DNA of 64,000 nt from Apiotrichum sp. Y4204 (Eukaryota > Basidiomycota > Tremellomycetes > Trichosporonales > Trichosporonaceae). Made by a program: the position numbers and the translations under genes. The first letter of the stretch is position 1, and every line of letters begins with the position of its first letter. Under the pieces are notes generated by a model, which did no database searches, was not told where the DNA came from, and worked only from the letters and a program-made list of their open reading frames with translations. Location: assembly GCA_025531455.1 (NCBI GenBank), contig JAMYHL010000018.1, forward strand, positions 1 through 64,000. Reading direction: 5' to 3'. Of this stretch, positions 48,301 to 60,821 are shown piece by piece.

Positions 48301-49332
48301 TTGGCATTGTAGGTCTGAAGTTTTGAACGTCGATGTATAAGTACTGTACGGCAGTGGTGTGACTTCGTTGCGATGTGCTGGTGAACAGACTTGTTCAGTG
48401 GTCGTCGAAGGTGGTGCAGCGAATCGGATTCTCGTCGCTCTTAGAAGATGTTGAAAGTCACTATGACTGTCACACGCGATGGTTAGTCCCCATCATCCAC
48501 GGGCTCAAGTCACCGCGATTGCAACATAAGGCGAACCATTCCACGCTTCCCTCATCACTAACCTCATCACTGCCGTAACGATTGAAATGAACAGACCTCC
48601 GTCGTTAACGTCCTACTGGCGTGCAACATGTATGGATCACATGTCGCGTCTAACTTATGTGGACGGACTTATGTATGAGGTGAACCTCACAGCAAACGTA
48701 AGCGCAGTCCTAAACTTCAGCTTCCATCGGAAGCGAAACGCACAGGAGGACGTCGTACTTGTAGGGTCTGAACTGGCCTTGACCTGCTCCACCTCGGCAG
48801 ACCTGACCTGAACCATATCCTCTCGGTCCGAAGCGGGTCCCCACCCTGGGTACTGTGTACAGTATGCATACTCGCCAAAGCCACGGAAGGACCCTCCCCT
48901 CTATCCTTGTCATGGTTGCGCAGCCCCTGTCAGGCGGTGCATCCTCAACGGCGTCTCGACCGCGTCCCGTTCCTATTCATCCGTTTTCCGCATTCATGAA
49001 ACAAACAACCCACCCAGACCCGGGAAACAAGCATCAGCAACCTGGCCTCTTCTGCTTGTCGAGTTGCATCGCCTCTTGCTTCAAGGGATTGTTCCGCAGG
49101 CACCCGCTCCAGCGAACTCAAGCGATGAGTATCCGCGGAAAGGAGCACTGAAGACGAACTGCTCCCGAGTCGAGACTCTGGTGCAATTGATGCAACGACT
49201 GGACAGCTTTCTGCTTGAGCACTCGACCAAAGAGGTTTAAAGTCCAGTGCCATGTACAATAAGTTCAGCGCACAGCTGCATCTTGTTGTGTTTTTCTCCG
49301 CATTATTCGCTTTCCTCCATCATCATTGAATC
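48301..49332. other. intergenic region, trpB to four-TM gene
   Basis: 1 kb without a gene-like frame. Contains TACTGTA at 48342-48348 and TACAGTA at 48858-48864. Confidence 0.4.
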
Positions 49333-50476
49333 ATGTCGACGTCGAGTAGAGGCCAGGTGTGCTTTCTGAGCGTTGTGCTCTTCCTGGTGACGGGCATCTT
49401 CGCCGTGTGCATAATGGGGATAGTGAGCTTTTGGGATTACTGTGAGTCTGCAAGTCTGCGACAGCTGTGCAGCGCTGACGCCACAGCCTACTTCTCGTGG
49501 TACAGTTCGTCGCAAGATCTCATGGGCCATACGTTGGGGCAGCAGGGCCTCTCTGCCCTGCTGTCCTGGTCCTTTCTGTTCGCCCTGTATCTCATTGTCA
49601 AGTGCGTAAAACCACATTGTCGCCAAGCCCTACTCAACAGCTGACAACCAGCTTGAGCGGCCGCTGCTGTTGCCGCAGCAGGACCTGGGTCAACAGCGTT
49701 ATGTGCGACCTCATCGCGCTCTCCTTCTTCGCGCTTTATGGCCTTGCCAGCGGGGTGGTCTGCCTCACTGCCGGAGGACTAGGGAGGGAGTCAGGGACCC
49801 TTTCGCTCGTGTAAGTGCTAGTCGTCTCTCGAGGTCCAATCTAATGACAGCGCATGCCTGTTCGCCGGTGTATTTGCGGTCATCGTAGCCATCATGGTAA
49901 GTCATAATCTAAATACAACCGCGCGTGGCTAATCTCCAGCTGATCGGATGGATCTTCGGCGAGGGATGCGGCGTGAAGCGCCGGTACGGTGGGGGCATGG
50001 GCGTGTACAAAAAGTCGCTGCGGACGCTGCGCAAGGAGACGAAGAAGAAGAACGGTGCGGGGATCATGAACGGGATGCCGCAGCAGTACCCAATGTACGC
50101 CCGTCCCGGTCAGCCGTACATGTACCCTCAGGGCATGTACCAACAGCCCACGTACCAGCAGGGCATGTACGCGCAGCAGCCTGGCTTCCAGTCTTCGCAG
50201 CCCGGCTTCCAGGCTCCGCAGCCCGCCCACCAGCTCGACCCGCAGAACACCTCCAACTCGGCGTCATACTCTACCAAGTCGCTCATCCCGGACGCGTCGA
50301 CACCCGACAAGGAGATGCCGCCACCCGTCAACACCGTGACCTACCATGTTGACCCTGCGCCTGCACCTCCGGTTAAGGATATGACGCTGCCCAACACGAC
50401 GACTTACACCATCACCGACTCGGGTGTGCCGATTCGCGGGCCGGCAGACTACAGTGCCCCCTTGTCGAAGCCGTGA
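49333..50476 (+). CDS. four-TM membrane protein with a Pro/Gln/Tyr-rich tail
   Basis: Exons 49333-49441, 49487-49601, 49652-49810, 49851-49896 and 49940-50476 give 321 aa. Hydrophobic segments are CFLSVVLFLVTGIFAVCIMG, LLSWSFLFALYLIV, DLIALSFFALYGLASGVVC and ACLFAGVFAVIVAIMLIGWIF, a MARVEL/SUR7-like layout. The cytosolic tail starts with a basic stretch (SLRTLRKETKKKNG). It then has low-complexity repeats of the YPQGMYQQPTYQQGMYAQQ and PGFQSSQPGFQAPQP kind, and ends in a Pro/Thr-rich part. The first intron (49442-49486) is 45 nt, divisible by three and free of stops, so both spliced and retained forms encode protein. The function is unknown; I infer a plasma-membrane scaffold. Confidence 0.75.
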
Positions 50477-50906
50477 TCTGGTAATCAAATGGATAATGAA
50501 CCAATATCATAGATCTCGACTCGTTTTAGCTGCATAGTTAATTAACATAAGTCGCAAGGACGCTCGTCCACGTATGCCTCAAAAGCCGATGATGAGAGAG
50601 TCGAGAACGATGTGGTTTCATTGGAGCTAACAGCGTCTGAGAGTGGCACTGTCCCCGCGAGTTGAGAAGTGGGCACCAGTCCTTGTCGCCAGCCTCTGGG
50701 AGTCTTGATACCGATTGCCTCGAGCGGCCGGTAAGATACTTCAGGTCGGTTAGGAGAAACAGAAGCCCTGTAAGTAGCTTGCTAACCAGTGCCTCCCGTT
50801 AGCAGCCTATCTCATGGACAACAAGTTCTGCCGACGTGTCCACATCAACGGTCTTGCCCCTGTCCCACCGCCGTCCAATCTTCTCATTATTCAAGTTTTG
50901 CTACCA
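50477..50906. other. intergenic region between convergent genes
   Basis: 430 bp between the four-TM gene and the F-box-like gene. Nothing recognised. Confidence 0.35.
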
Positions 50907-52067
50907 CTACTTGCGCTCGTATTTGACGGTGGGCCACTCAGCCTCGAACTCGACATTTTCCTCGGGAAGCGCGGCACGCCACTCATTGACGCTCACAAAG
51001 CTCACACGTGCCATCGCCTCCTCGAGCGTGGGCGTGGCCGCGCCGCCCTCCTTAAGCGCACCAGCGAGGTGCTTTTCGAACGCGGTGCCATTCTCGTCCC
51101 CCGTGTCCCCAAGATCCGCAGCGACGTCCACACCCTCGACGCCGACGTACGTCGCCGTGCCCCCGGCAAGGAGCGTGTTGCGCGCCAGCTCCGTCAGGTG
51201 CCAGAACACCTCCCTGTCGCTCAGGCCGTCAGCCGGAGCCTCGGGCGCAGGCCGCGGCGAAAACACGAGCACGAGATCGCGCGCCTCCTCCACTGGCGAG
51301 AACGTGATTGTTTTGTATACGGCCCGCGAGCCGGGGGGAACGAGCGCAACGTGGATGACATGGCGAAGAACGCCTTCTCCAGGGTCGATGTGCAGCGTGT
51401 TCTCCACGCCGGGTGGGCGGACCCCAAGGTCCACAAAGTCGACAACGGTCGGCGCGAAGGCGACCTCGTTGTGCGCGGTCCACACCGCCGGGCGGCGGAT
51501 AATCTCGAGGTCGCGGAACGCCCCTTCGAACGGAAACGGAACGACCGGACGATCATACAGGTCCACGACGCGGATACGGTGGGCAATGTCCTCGCGGCAG
51601 TCCTCGCGCGCCTGCGACGCAGGGCAGTCTCTAGGACGCTCACCATCGCCGGTGAGGAGCCAGTGATCGAGAGGGTCATTGGGGTCATACGGGAGGAGCG
51701 GGAGGCGTGCACCATCGCTCGAAGCAAGGAGCTCGAAGCCGGGTAGAGAGGGCTTGGCAGCATCCATGTCTTTGCCCTTGCCCTTGCCCTTTACCTCGGG
51801 GGGCGGGCGCACAATGACGTGCTCAAAGAGCATGTCGTCCACGCGCCCGCGGTAGTGCCGGTTCGTGCCACGGAAGACGAGGAGGGACGCGGGTGGAGAA
51901 TACTCGAGAATCGCGTCGATCAGTTCGGGGTACGCGTGGTGATCAAACACGGGCTCAGCCATGTCGTGGATGTCCTCTCCGAGCGGAGTGCCGGGCATCG
52001 GAGTGCCGGGCGTCGGCGTGGCGTCGGCGTCAAAGTCACGCGGCCTGCGCTCGAGAATGGCCGCCAT
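50907..52067 (-). CDS. F-box-like protein of a lineage-expanded type
   Basis: Single exon, 386 aa. After a Pro/Thr-rich start, residues 40-75 (FDHHAYPELIDAILEYSPPA, then LLVFRGTNRHYRGRVD) resemble the two-helix entry of F-box proteins: helix, Leu/Ile pattern and Arg-rich turn. A Lys/Gly linker (VKGKGKGKD) and a large alpha/beta C-terminal part follow (HRIRVVDLYDRPVV, RHVIHVALVPPGSRAVYKTITFSP). No repeats of the WD or LRR type are seen. Proteins of this build are, to my knowledge, numerous in Trichosporonales genomes. Partners and function are unknown. It is divergent from nothing nearby, and 2.2 kb without genes follow. Confidence 0.65.
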   Translation of the reverse strand: MAAILERRPRDFDADATPTPGTPMPGTPLGEDIHDMAEPVFDHHAYPELIDAILEYSPPASLLVFRGTNRHYRGRVDDMLFEHVIVRPPPEVKGKGKGKDMDAAKPSLPGFELLASSDGARLPLLPYDPNDPLDHWLLTGDGERPRDCPASQAREDCREDIAHRIRVVDLYDRPVVPFPFEGAFRDLEIIRRPAVWTAHNEVAFAPTVVDFVDLGVRPPGVENTLHIDPGEGVLRHVIHVALVPPGSRAVYKTITFSPVEEARDLVLVFSPRPAPEAPADGLSDREVFWHLTELARNTLLAGGTATYVGVEGVDVAADLGDTGDENGTAFEKHLAGALKEGGAATPTLEEAMARVSFVSVNEWRAALPEENVEFEAEWPTVKYERK

Positions 52068-54290
52068 GCTGGTCTAGCTGCCAGCGCGGCCGGTGGACGG
52101 TTGACGGAGCGGGGTGATGATGGAAAGAATGCGTGTCGTACCGTATCTCTCTAGCGATACGGGAACGGAACGGTCAGAATGATATAATGGAGACACGACA
52201 GTCGATATCGTAGTCGACCTGGAGCCTCACCCCGGATACCTCTCGGTGTGTGGAGATAAGGACAGTATCTCGATTCTTCGTATCTCTGTCACGCAGTCCA
52301 CAATGACAAAGTCCACAATGGCAAGTCCGGCGGTGCACTGTGTTCTCCAGCCCGGCCAGGCTGTAATCCGACCGGTACGAGCTGGGCGCTGGACTAGCTG
52401 CTTCAACGTGGGTAGGGCGTCGAATCGTGTTCAGTCCTGAGGTGATTGTGTGGTTGGGTAACAATGTATGAACACAAAATGCGGTCCAAAGCCACCATCT
52501 GGGGGCGTGCATTATGTGGTCAATGCGTGCTGTTCACCACTGGCTGACACTCCACTCTTGATCCATTCTTGGCTTTGAACAATGAGCAGCTGACCTCGAT
52601 GACCCTCGATGACTGGCGATGACCACACTTGGGCCGCTTGCCAGCCATTGTACCATTGTTCTGAACCTGTTCTTTGGTTCCACTTGTTGCTTCCGCCGCC
52701 ATCACAAAACGTCACAGAGCGGCATTCCCCACCAGTTGGTATGCAGTGTATCAGTGCCGCAACGTGTTGGCATCGTGCTCAGCCTCTGGTCGACACGCGA
52801 CACGAGTGACCATCGTCGATGAGCTAGATGATACAGGCAAGAAAACAGGCAAGATATCGACACAGTTTGGCGTCCCAGGCCCTCTCGGACTACGCGTTCA
52901 CTCGCATGATCGACCGCATCTCCACGGCCCTAGTGGTGACGCGCTGCAGGTTCTTGGACTACATATCTTCAAGTATCTACAAACAACTACATATCTACAG
53001 TCTGCTTGCAATTGTACAGAAATCGTAGCTAGTTTACATACAAAGTGCAATGCCAAACGTCCCAGGCCATTGTCAGAGATGCTCTCGGACCAGGACTTAA
53101 CCAGGGCTTACAGCTGCTTGTCCCCATAGCTCAAACTTCGAACTCGCAACGCTCGAACTTGCATCGCCAGACGCATCCCTCGCGCCTCTGCGCCCGGACC
53201 ACGCGTTTGAGAGTGGGACCTCCGGGCCGACTCGGAGATCCGTGCTTCCTGAACCAGATCACTTCTCAGATGTCGATCATGCGCTACGTGACGACCTCAA
53301 GACTGACCAAGCAATATCAGTTGAAGCAAGCATCATCGCCTCGACCGTCGACCTCAAACGCATGACCACTCGTCAAAGCTGCAGCCAACACGGGACTGTA
53401 CAAAAGTCCACCATCAAGTGCCCTAGGGCTCCCACCGTCTGGTGGCAGTTCGAGACTCACAACAAGTAGAAAGCAGCGATGATCAGCTGCGTTGCACAAG
53501 TTATCCAGTGTCCTCGAATGCCAGGAGACCAATTTACTGGCGTATCAGCCTGCTTCAAGCTATCAGGTCCTCGTGCCCGTCACGATTGCTCAGAACGTTC
53601 CCGTCTCATCCTTAGCTTGAGGTGCGGCTCTGCAGAGCGGACAGGTCGCAGGTCACAAGTCATGCGACTCAGGCACTTGGTCTGTGGACGACGAGGGGTA
53701 GTTCCTGGTCGTAGAGACCCACTGGTGTTTGATGCGTTTTCCATCCACCTCCAACTACCCCTGTCATCGGTGCTCACCCCAACATTGCGTTGATAGGCTT
53801 TAATTGAACCGTATGGAAGGAGAGTTCCATTCTCAGCCGACCACGAGCGCAGATCTGAACCGTCGTCGCCAAGGTGTCCTCGGCGGTAACATCGTATACG
53901 AACTTGACAAAGTTGTAACCGTTGTCCGATCTTGCTAGTCTCATTTGAGGATATGCTGCCCCATCCCGTGCCGGACTGTTCTACAGCACATCGTCCACGG
54001 TGAGTCTCACTTGAGACCACTACAGTACGAATGTAAAGCGCAGTGTAGATTCACGGAGCGCACTGCTCGCCCTACCCCCCCGGGGCCCCTTTGCCCAGAT
54101 CCCAAATCAGCTGCATTGCATGTCCGCACTGGCGGCCCCGTAGTTACACTACAAATTATTTAACTAGTCGCGAAATGATCATCAGTGTTCGGCGGAGAAA
54201 GGAGTGTCCATGGGGGTGTCGGGATTCGCAGACGGGTATATAGAATAGAATAGGGGGCGCTATTCGGTATCGGGCACGGGCCGAGGGTGT
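52068..54290. other. 2.2-kb gene-poor region
   Basis: No gene-like frame. A small repeat (TCGATGACC type) lies at 52596-52620, and TACAGTA at 54021-54027. No RNA gene recognised. Confidence 0.4.
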
Positions 54291-56015
54291 TTAGAGGAAC
54301 GCGGCGGTACAGGCGCCGAGAACGAGGGCGGCGGCGCCGGCGAGTGGTGCGACGATGCGGCCTGCCGCGCTCTTCTGCGACTCGTTGGCAAGACCACCAG
54401 CTACGGGCTGGGTGGCGGTCGGGCCGGTCGGGAGGCTTGTGGTCTTGGGCTTTGGCGGGACCCAGACAGACTGGTTGCCGATGATGCCAACGTTGTACGC
54501 CTTTGTGCTCGCACCGTCCAGCGCCCAGGTCAGGCCATTCAATGCGTGCTGGATGAATGTCTCGTCGTGCCAGACTAGAGGTCAGTGGGGCAATCTTGGC
54601 GCGATGTCACGCATATGTACTCACTCTCGCTCGAGTGGCCGAGCGCAGTGTAGAATGAGCGGCCAGTCTTTGGCGCACCCTTCTGCAGAGGCTGCGCGCT
54701 CTTCGGGCTCTCCATGTACCACGCAATCGGGTGGGGCTGGCTAGCTGACGGGTCACCATTGGGGTTCTGGAAGCTCGTCTCATCGACGGTCAATACGACG
54801 GTTGCGCCAGCGTCCCGCGGGTCCTGGGTGAAGAAGTAAACCTCCTCAGGGTACGTCCACCTGTCTGGCAAATGTGCCGTTGACGGGTGGTTGTTGTCGA
54901 TGCGCGTGAATGTCGCAGGCTGGAAGTACGGGTGGTAGTTGAAGTAAGCTCCGAGGGCGCCATGGTAGCTTTCGTCGTGGTACAGGCATGCCGAAGCGGC
55001 GTGCACGCCCATGAAGTTACCACCAGACTGGAGCCAGCGCTCGAGCGCGCCTTGCTGGTCCCAGTTGAGAACTGCCGTTAACTTCCATTGCGGGGCATTT
55101 GCTTGTGGGGTGCGGGATCACTGGTACGGGATCGCGGGATTGGGAAAGTACAGGGGGCAACACCGCAGTAATGGTGAAAACTGGGCGCAACGCGAAAAAA
55201 TGAAAACGTCGGGACACGGAGCCTTGGGCGCCGCGCCCGATGCACTGGGTCGCGTATGATCACGAGACTTGACCCAAAACAGCCGTCAAACAGCCGCCGC
55301 GACGACGCGACATACCGCGACCACCTCGCGACACACTTTTGTGATCTGTGCGCGTCGTATGCATCACGCACAGCGCCCAACGATCGCCCGTCCACGCATC
55401 GCGACCCTCGGTGACCACCTCACGCTACTCACCTTCCTCGGTGGTCGAGATGAACATTATGCCGTCGTACGTCTTGAGGGTGTCGTCAACGAACATGTAG
55501 GGGTCCCTGGATGTAAGCGCGTGGTCCGATGGGCAGAACATCCGGGTCGGAGCAGGATTCATTGGGTGGCTTCTGAGCTTCTCAGATTGGAGAAGAGTCC
55601 TTTTCGGCCGCGTTTGAGTAGCAGCATGCGACCATCAACGCTCGGGCCACCACCTGGACCAGCCGTCTTTTCGAAAGCCAGCCTTTTCATCAGATCCACC
55701 ACCGTCCGTTCCTGCCACCGTCCCTTTCTCCACCCCACAGCGCGATCACATTCCCTCTCATCAAAAGTCTCCGCGCTCCGAGTGGACCCATAACGTCCGA
55801 ACTCACTCGGTAAAGTCGAAGCTGAGACCATACGTCTGCTGCTGCTGCTTGAGCACCTCGATGGCGGTGGGGATCGAGTCGTGCCGGAACCCGGCGGTGC
55901 GGGTGTATACGAGCACGCGGGGGGTGCCGCCCGTCTCGTACACGGAGACGGGGCGGGGCTCGGCGCGCGCAGGCGCGGCGAGAAGGGCGGCGAGGAGCGG
56001 CGTGATGAAGAGCAT
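54291..56015 (-). CDS. secreted ThuA-like domain protein, probably GPI-anchored
   Basis: Exons 56015-55807, 55506-55433, 55071-54625 and 54574-54291 give 337 aa. A signal peptide (MLFITPLLAALLAAPARA) leads to a ThuA (trehalose-utilisation-like, glutamine-amidotransferase fold) domain: RVLVYTRTAGFRHDSIPTAI, YDGIMFISTTEE, LERWLQSGGNFMGVHAAS, PIAWYMESP and SFYTALGHSSE. A Pro/Thr linker then precedes a C-terminal hydrophobic stretch (IVAPLAGAAALVLGACTAAFL) without a basic end, which is GPI-like. Introns 1 and 2 are long (300 and 361 nt). ThuA-domain proteins are associated with sugar metabolism or binding, but catalysis is unproven. The nearest genes are far on both sides. Confidence 0.85.
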
Positions 56016-58736
56016 GGCGAGAGGGGAAGGGAGTGTGGGGGTAGAGAGCGTGGGGGCGGAGGTGCTCGCTGCGTGTCCGGTAGGCGGGTCCGTTAGTCGT
56101 GGGTAGCGGTGTCGATGTCCGAAGGGGAAGGCGGGGACGAAACGGGACGGGACTGCAGACGTGCAAGGGAGAGTGGGGGAGAGGGAATAAAGGAGTGACC
56201 GACGACAAGAGATGATATACAATTGAAAGAAAAGAGAGTTGTGCACTTGAATATGCATGCACAAATGCTGGTGGTGGTGTTACTGTCCTGTGATGGGGTT
56301 GCTCCCCAGAGGCTGCGTGCTAGTTGCCCAGGACAGGACAGGGCAGAGAGCGAGAGAGCGAGGGAGCAAAGGGGGTTTGCGTATTCATTCGGTCGGTCTG
56401 GGTCGGTCACTCTCTCTGATCACTCACTTGCCCCGCCTCCGCGCCTCCCCTTTGGCTGCAGCACAACCATGGTTGGAACACTGCAAGCACTGGCCACCTT
56501 CCTCTGTTCTTTCACCTCATCTTTCAATTTGCATGCTGGATGCAAAAAGAAAAAAAGGCCGCAGGAAGGCAGACATTGATCATCAGAGGATCAGAGCCAA
56601 GAGAGCAAAAGCTGCTCCAAACATGGCAGCCACCCTTGGCGGCAGCCACCACGGGTAGCCACAAAGGCACGCGAGACAGCGGCAGAGTACTACAGTAGAG
56701 TACCCCTCTGGCGGTGTCGGCCGTGAGAGCGGGGGTGTTGTCCGCGTAAGAGCTCGGTGCAGGGAAAGAGGACAGGGCTGGGAGGCCCCATGGCAAGCTT
56801 AAAAAACCGACAACAAGGTGGTCACGTACAAAGGACAGGGTAAGTCAGAGGACCCCAAGGCGGTGAGCCTGAGAGGCGCGAGGCAGATGGCGAGAGCAAG
56901 CATGTCGCTGGATGTCGCCCCCCTGTCGCCCGTGGCTGCAGGAATTCAGGTCTCTCTCTCTCTAGTCGCTCTGATCTCTCGGATCTCTCTGACCACTCTG
57001 AGACCTAGCTGAGCCGGCCGAGCCAGGATTCCAGTTTCCAGGGAGGGCAGGGAGTCGCAACGTCGGGTGTATCAGACCGCCCCTTTTCCTCTCTTGCCCT
57101 TTCCAATGTCGTCCTCTCGGGACATGCATCGTCTCCGTTGATCCGTTGGGGTACCAAACGAGAACGAGAGCTCCAAAACAGCCACACAAACACGGACTCA
57201 CATGGCGCCTGGGATCTGCGGCGTTCACTCGCGACACGCCACGGCTCGGAGAACTGAGCAGGCTGGCCACGGCTGAATGGTTCGTGGCTCGGCCGATTCA
57301 TGGAATGAATAGAGACAGACACGCCAGCCCATCCCAGCACTCCCAGCCCACCTGCCACCATCACTGACGAGAAAGAAGGCCCAGTCGCAAGTCAATGCGC
57401 CGAACGCGAGCGCAAGACGCCAACAAAGACAAGAGCGCTGAGAAGGCTAAAATAAAACTGATAGAAAAGAAAACACCTTCTGAGAAGGCGGAAGGTTACC
57501 AGGCACGGCACAGTGTTTCGGCCGACTCATGCTCGCTGGGTGTTAGAGTTGGTGGACTCTGACACATGGTGATACCTAAGAAGGCGTCGTGTGCACAACT
57601 ACTACAGTATGAGTCGCATGCCGTCGAGATCGTACAGAATGGCAGACGGAGCTCTCCGAGGCAAGCTTCGAGGCCGACGTAATCTGGTAGTACATTATGA
57701 CGCGACCTGCCCCACAGCGGCAGTGCCGGCAGTGCCTTTGCTTTGTGCAATATTCCCTTCGCTTTTTTGACGCGTTCTCCCGGCCCGAGCCGAAGCGCAG
57801 TTGGGCCCAGAGACCAATCAAGCTCAAAGTTGTCCCCCGTGCACATACGCCGCCCTTGCGGTTGAAAAAGCTTGAAAACGCGACATTACGCGACAACATC
57901 ACGCCCGAAGATCAGAAAGCGCGAAGGCGAGGATGCTGGGAGCAGAGGGGGCGGCGCGGACAAACCGTCCTTCTGCTCGCCGAGGACTGCGCACGTCCTC
58001 GGCCGCGTGCCGCCTCTCCCATCACCCTCTTTTGCTGATACCGACGCCGGCCGAAGCGGCGCTCAATGAGTGGCCCCGCGGCCCCGACGCCCACGGAGCT
58101 GGCTTGCGTGCTGCACCTGATCGCCGTCTCTGCGTGCTTCACATGCTCCTGTCAATCATGGCCCTTGGTCTCACGGTCGTAGCTATGACGCCAGCCCACA
58201 CCTTGGCAGGGCGTACGACAGGGGGCGCGACCTTCACTGTCCTAGCTTCCCTGCATGTGGCGCTCGCATTCTTCTTTTTTTTTCCCTCCCGTTTTCCATT
58301 TTCCTTTCCGCCCTGCATTCTGCGTTCGCTTCCTATCGGCTGTCGGCTTTTCGGTCTGTTTGCGCTTGTTACATAGCTTTCTGATCGGAGAGTCAAGCGG
58401 GCTTTGCAACTTGCTGAGCTTGGGGTGCTTTGAGAGTGTGGCTGAGGTCCTTTGGGCTCCTCGATGGCGCTCCTCGATGGCGCTGATCTCCGCTTGGGCC
58501 CGCTATGGTCCTGTGGTAGTGGATCGTCACGCTGTCGTTGGTCTGGCCCAGAACAACTGATCAACGAGCCAGAAGCAAGCTAGACAGCAATGATCGGCGC
58601 GAGAAGCAGAGTGTCGGCTCCGACGACACAAGGCCACAAGGGCGCGACGCAGATCAGGCTACCCGATGTAACTACAGATCCACAGACAATCTCAAAAAGG
58701 AACACGGCCGGTCCGCGTGCGAATCCGAACACTCAT
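56016..58736. other. gene-poor region upstream of the ThuA gene
   Basis: 2.7 kb without a gene-like frame. It has simple sequence (TCTCTCTCTC at 56950-56963, a T-run at 58271-58282) and TACAGTA at 56691 and 57603. The left edge is the likely promoter of the ThuA gene. Confidence 0.4.
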
Positions 58737-58808
58737 TGCCCCGTAGCCGACTTGAACGACTGACCTTGTCATTACTAGTGACACGCTCTACCACTGAGCT
58801 AACGGGGC
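58737..58808 (-). tRNA. tRNA-Thr (anticodon AGT)
   Basis: A complete 72-nt cloverleaf without intron. The acceptor stem pairs GCCCCGT with ACGGGGC (discriminator A). The D arm is GCTC/GAGC around AGTGGTA. The anticodon stem is TGTCA/TGACA with loop CTAGTAA, giving AGT (threonine, codon ACU, wobble inosine expected). The variable loop is AGGTC and the T arm is AGTCG/CGGCT around TTCAAGT. A run of five T's on the transcribed strand about 40 nt downstream (58695-58699) fits a polymerase III terminator. Confidence 0.93.
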
Positions 58809-60821
58809 CTGTGTTCTGATGCAGGAGGCATCTATCACCTGCGATAGGGTGCCCGTGGAAGAGAGGCAAGTATGCATGTCTCTAATTTCCGCTGCAACTT
58901 TCCCGCAATCCAGCGGCCTGCAAAGTGAAGAGACACACTTCCCATTTTGGATCTTGGGTCGCAAAAGAGAAGATCTGATCCAGCAGTGCGCCCAGGCACA
59001 CCCCGTACCTGCAGAACCACTAGCGCGCAATCGCGACTGGCCCCCCTGGTGCATGATATGCGTAACGCCATATGCAGATCATGTGATGCGGGCCGACTAT
59101 GCGGGGCTGGGAGGGGTTGTATGTTATGTGGTTGATGTCAATGTTCCATGTCGACGACGACGACTACAATTGTGGTACTGAAACACCGAGGTTTGATCAC
59201 CGAGCTGAGATCCATTTTCGGGATTACGAAAACACTGCCCGCCATCCGCTCGTCGTGCGCGCCATCTCGGGGGTGTTGCAACTTGGCCAGCCACGACAGT
59301 TGTTGCTGAGGCCCGCTACTTGTCCTCCACGAAAACGAGCCCGAGCCAGTCAGTACCGCTTCCGCATGCCCCGGACGACCACATGCTGTTGTATAACATC
59401 TCCATTGACCATCGTGCCAGATGCACACACGTCGTGAATTGGTGACACACACATTCCGGCTCCAATTCCCACAGTGACTTCACGATGTGCTCGTTGCGGG
59501 GTATGTGGCGCGCGTCGCGACGAGTCGGCGTCGCTGTACACCGTGTCCGCGTTACCCCGGGACGATGCGGCGTCCACGCGTCCTCTTGTTGCCGCTGGAG
59601 TGGAGAGTGCCGCCGCGCATCATGGACATGCTCTCCCGACTCTGGGAGTATCCTACTTCACACAGGACTTGAATTCAGGCGAGCCAGCAACACCTGGGTG
59701 CTGTGGTTTGCTTGTGTGCCGAGTCTCATCAGTTCAGGTGCCGTATGGTATGAGAATTGCGAACTCGTGGCGCCACGAATCTCGAGCGGTGAGCTCAGTG
59801 CGTGGCTGCGACACATTGTGGCATGTGACAGATGGTGAAAATGAGGAGACTGGAGTCCATGGTCACAAAGGCCACATTGCTCTATCAGCACGTTTGGAAA
59901 AGTCGCTGGCGTCTCACCAACCACCCTGGTGTCGTGGCCGCTTGTCTTATGATTCCTGGGAAGTTTGTCAAGTCGGTTCAAGCCGAGGCGTTCGCGTGAC
60001 ACACTCCAGAATATTCGCCCCGGTCCCATACCCTGGTCATCGTTTACTGTCGAATTAGAAAAACACGACGGTGAGAAGGAGAGGAAACTAGGAAACAAGG
60101 AGAAAACCGTGGCTAGGTGAAGGGAGAAATGTCTCCACGAGAACCTGTGCTCTCAGAAGGAACGAGCAGCCTTTTTTGACATGGTCACATACATGAGCAG
60201 ACAGGCCTCAACGCGTTCTTGTCTCGCCACATGGTGAGCAAAACACTCCAAGAACGCACCTCGATATGAAAGAAATCACACTGAGTCATCCGGTGCCGGA
60301 CAGGGTGACCCACTGAGACCGACCAGCATATACCCGTCTTACACACCAGCCGGCGCGGGCGACACATTGACAACCATGAGAGTAGCCACGACACACTTGG
60401 GAGGACACTGTTACTGTAGCGAGTGGCTGTCTCGGCGCCGGGCGGTGTGGCGCCGATTGTGAAGTTGAACATGGTCGGTCCCCAGCCCATACCAGACACC
60501 GTCTCCACAGACATCTGGCCGTGACAGCCTCGGAGCATTTTAGAGACTCGTTGTCTGAACGGCAGAGGAACGCGTTGTCGTAACTCCCGCGGAAGCGCAC
60601 TTCGGAACCTATGCATACGGACATGACAAAAGGAAAACAATAAATAGTAATGCTCCATCTCCTCCTCTACGTCTAGCAGCGATGGTCTAATGAATAGTGG
60701 GCAAAGTTGTCGCGATGGTGGTGATGATGCAGTGAGACGAGAACTGGCCGGACGCAAGTCGGAGCCAGAGCTAGAGCCGGGATCCGGTAGGATAAGCCGG
60801 AAGGCGACAAGACTAAGGGGC
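58809..60821. other. gene-poor region between tRNA-Thr and MTR10
   Basis: 2 kb without a gene-like frame. It contains TACTGTA at 60412-60418 and the 3' flank of MTR10. Confidence 0.4.

Noticed and set aside
48587..48811. Short frame after trpB, considered as an alpha-domain remnant
   Set aside because: No TrpA motif, and composition unlike coding sequence.
57933..58376. Open frame with hydrophobic Phe-rich end
   Set aside because: The Phe run comes from a T-homopolymer. There is no signal, no family and no codon bias.
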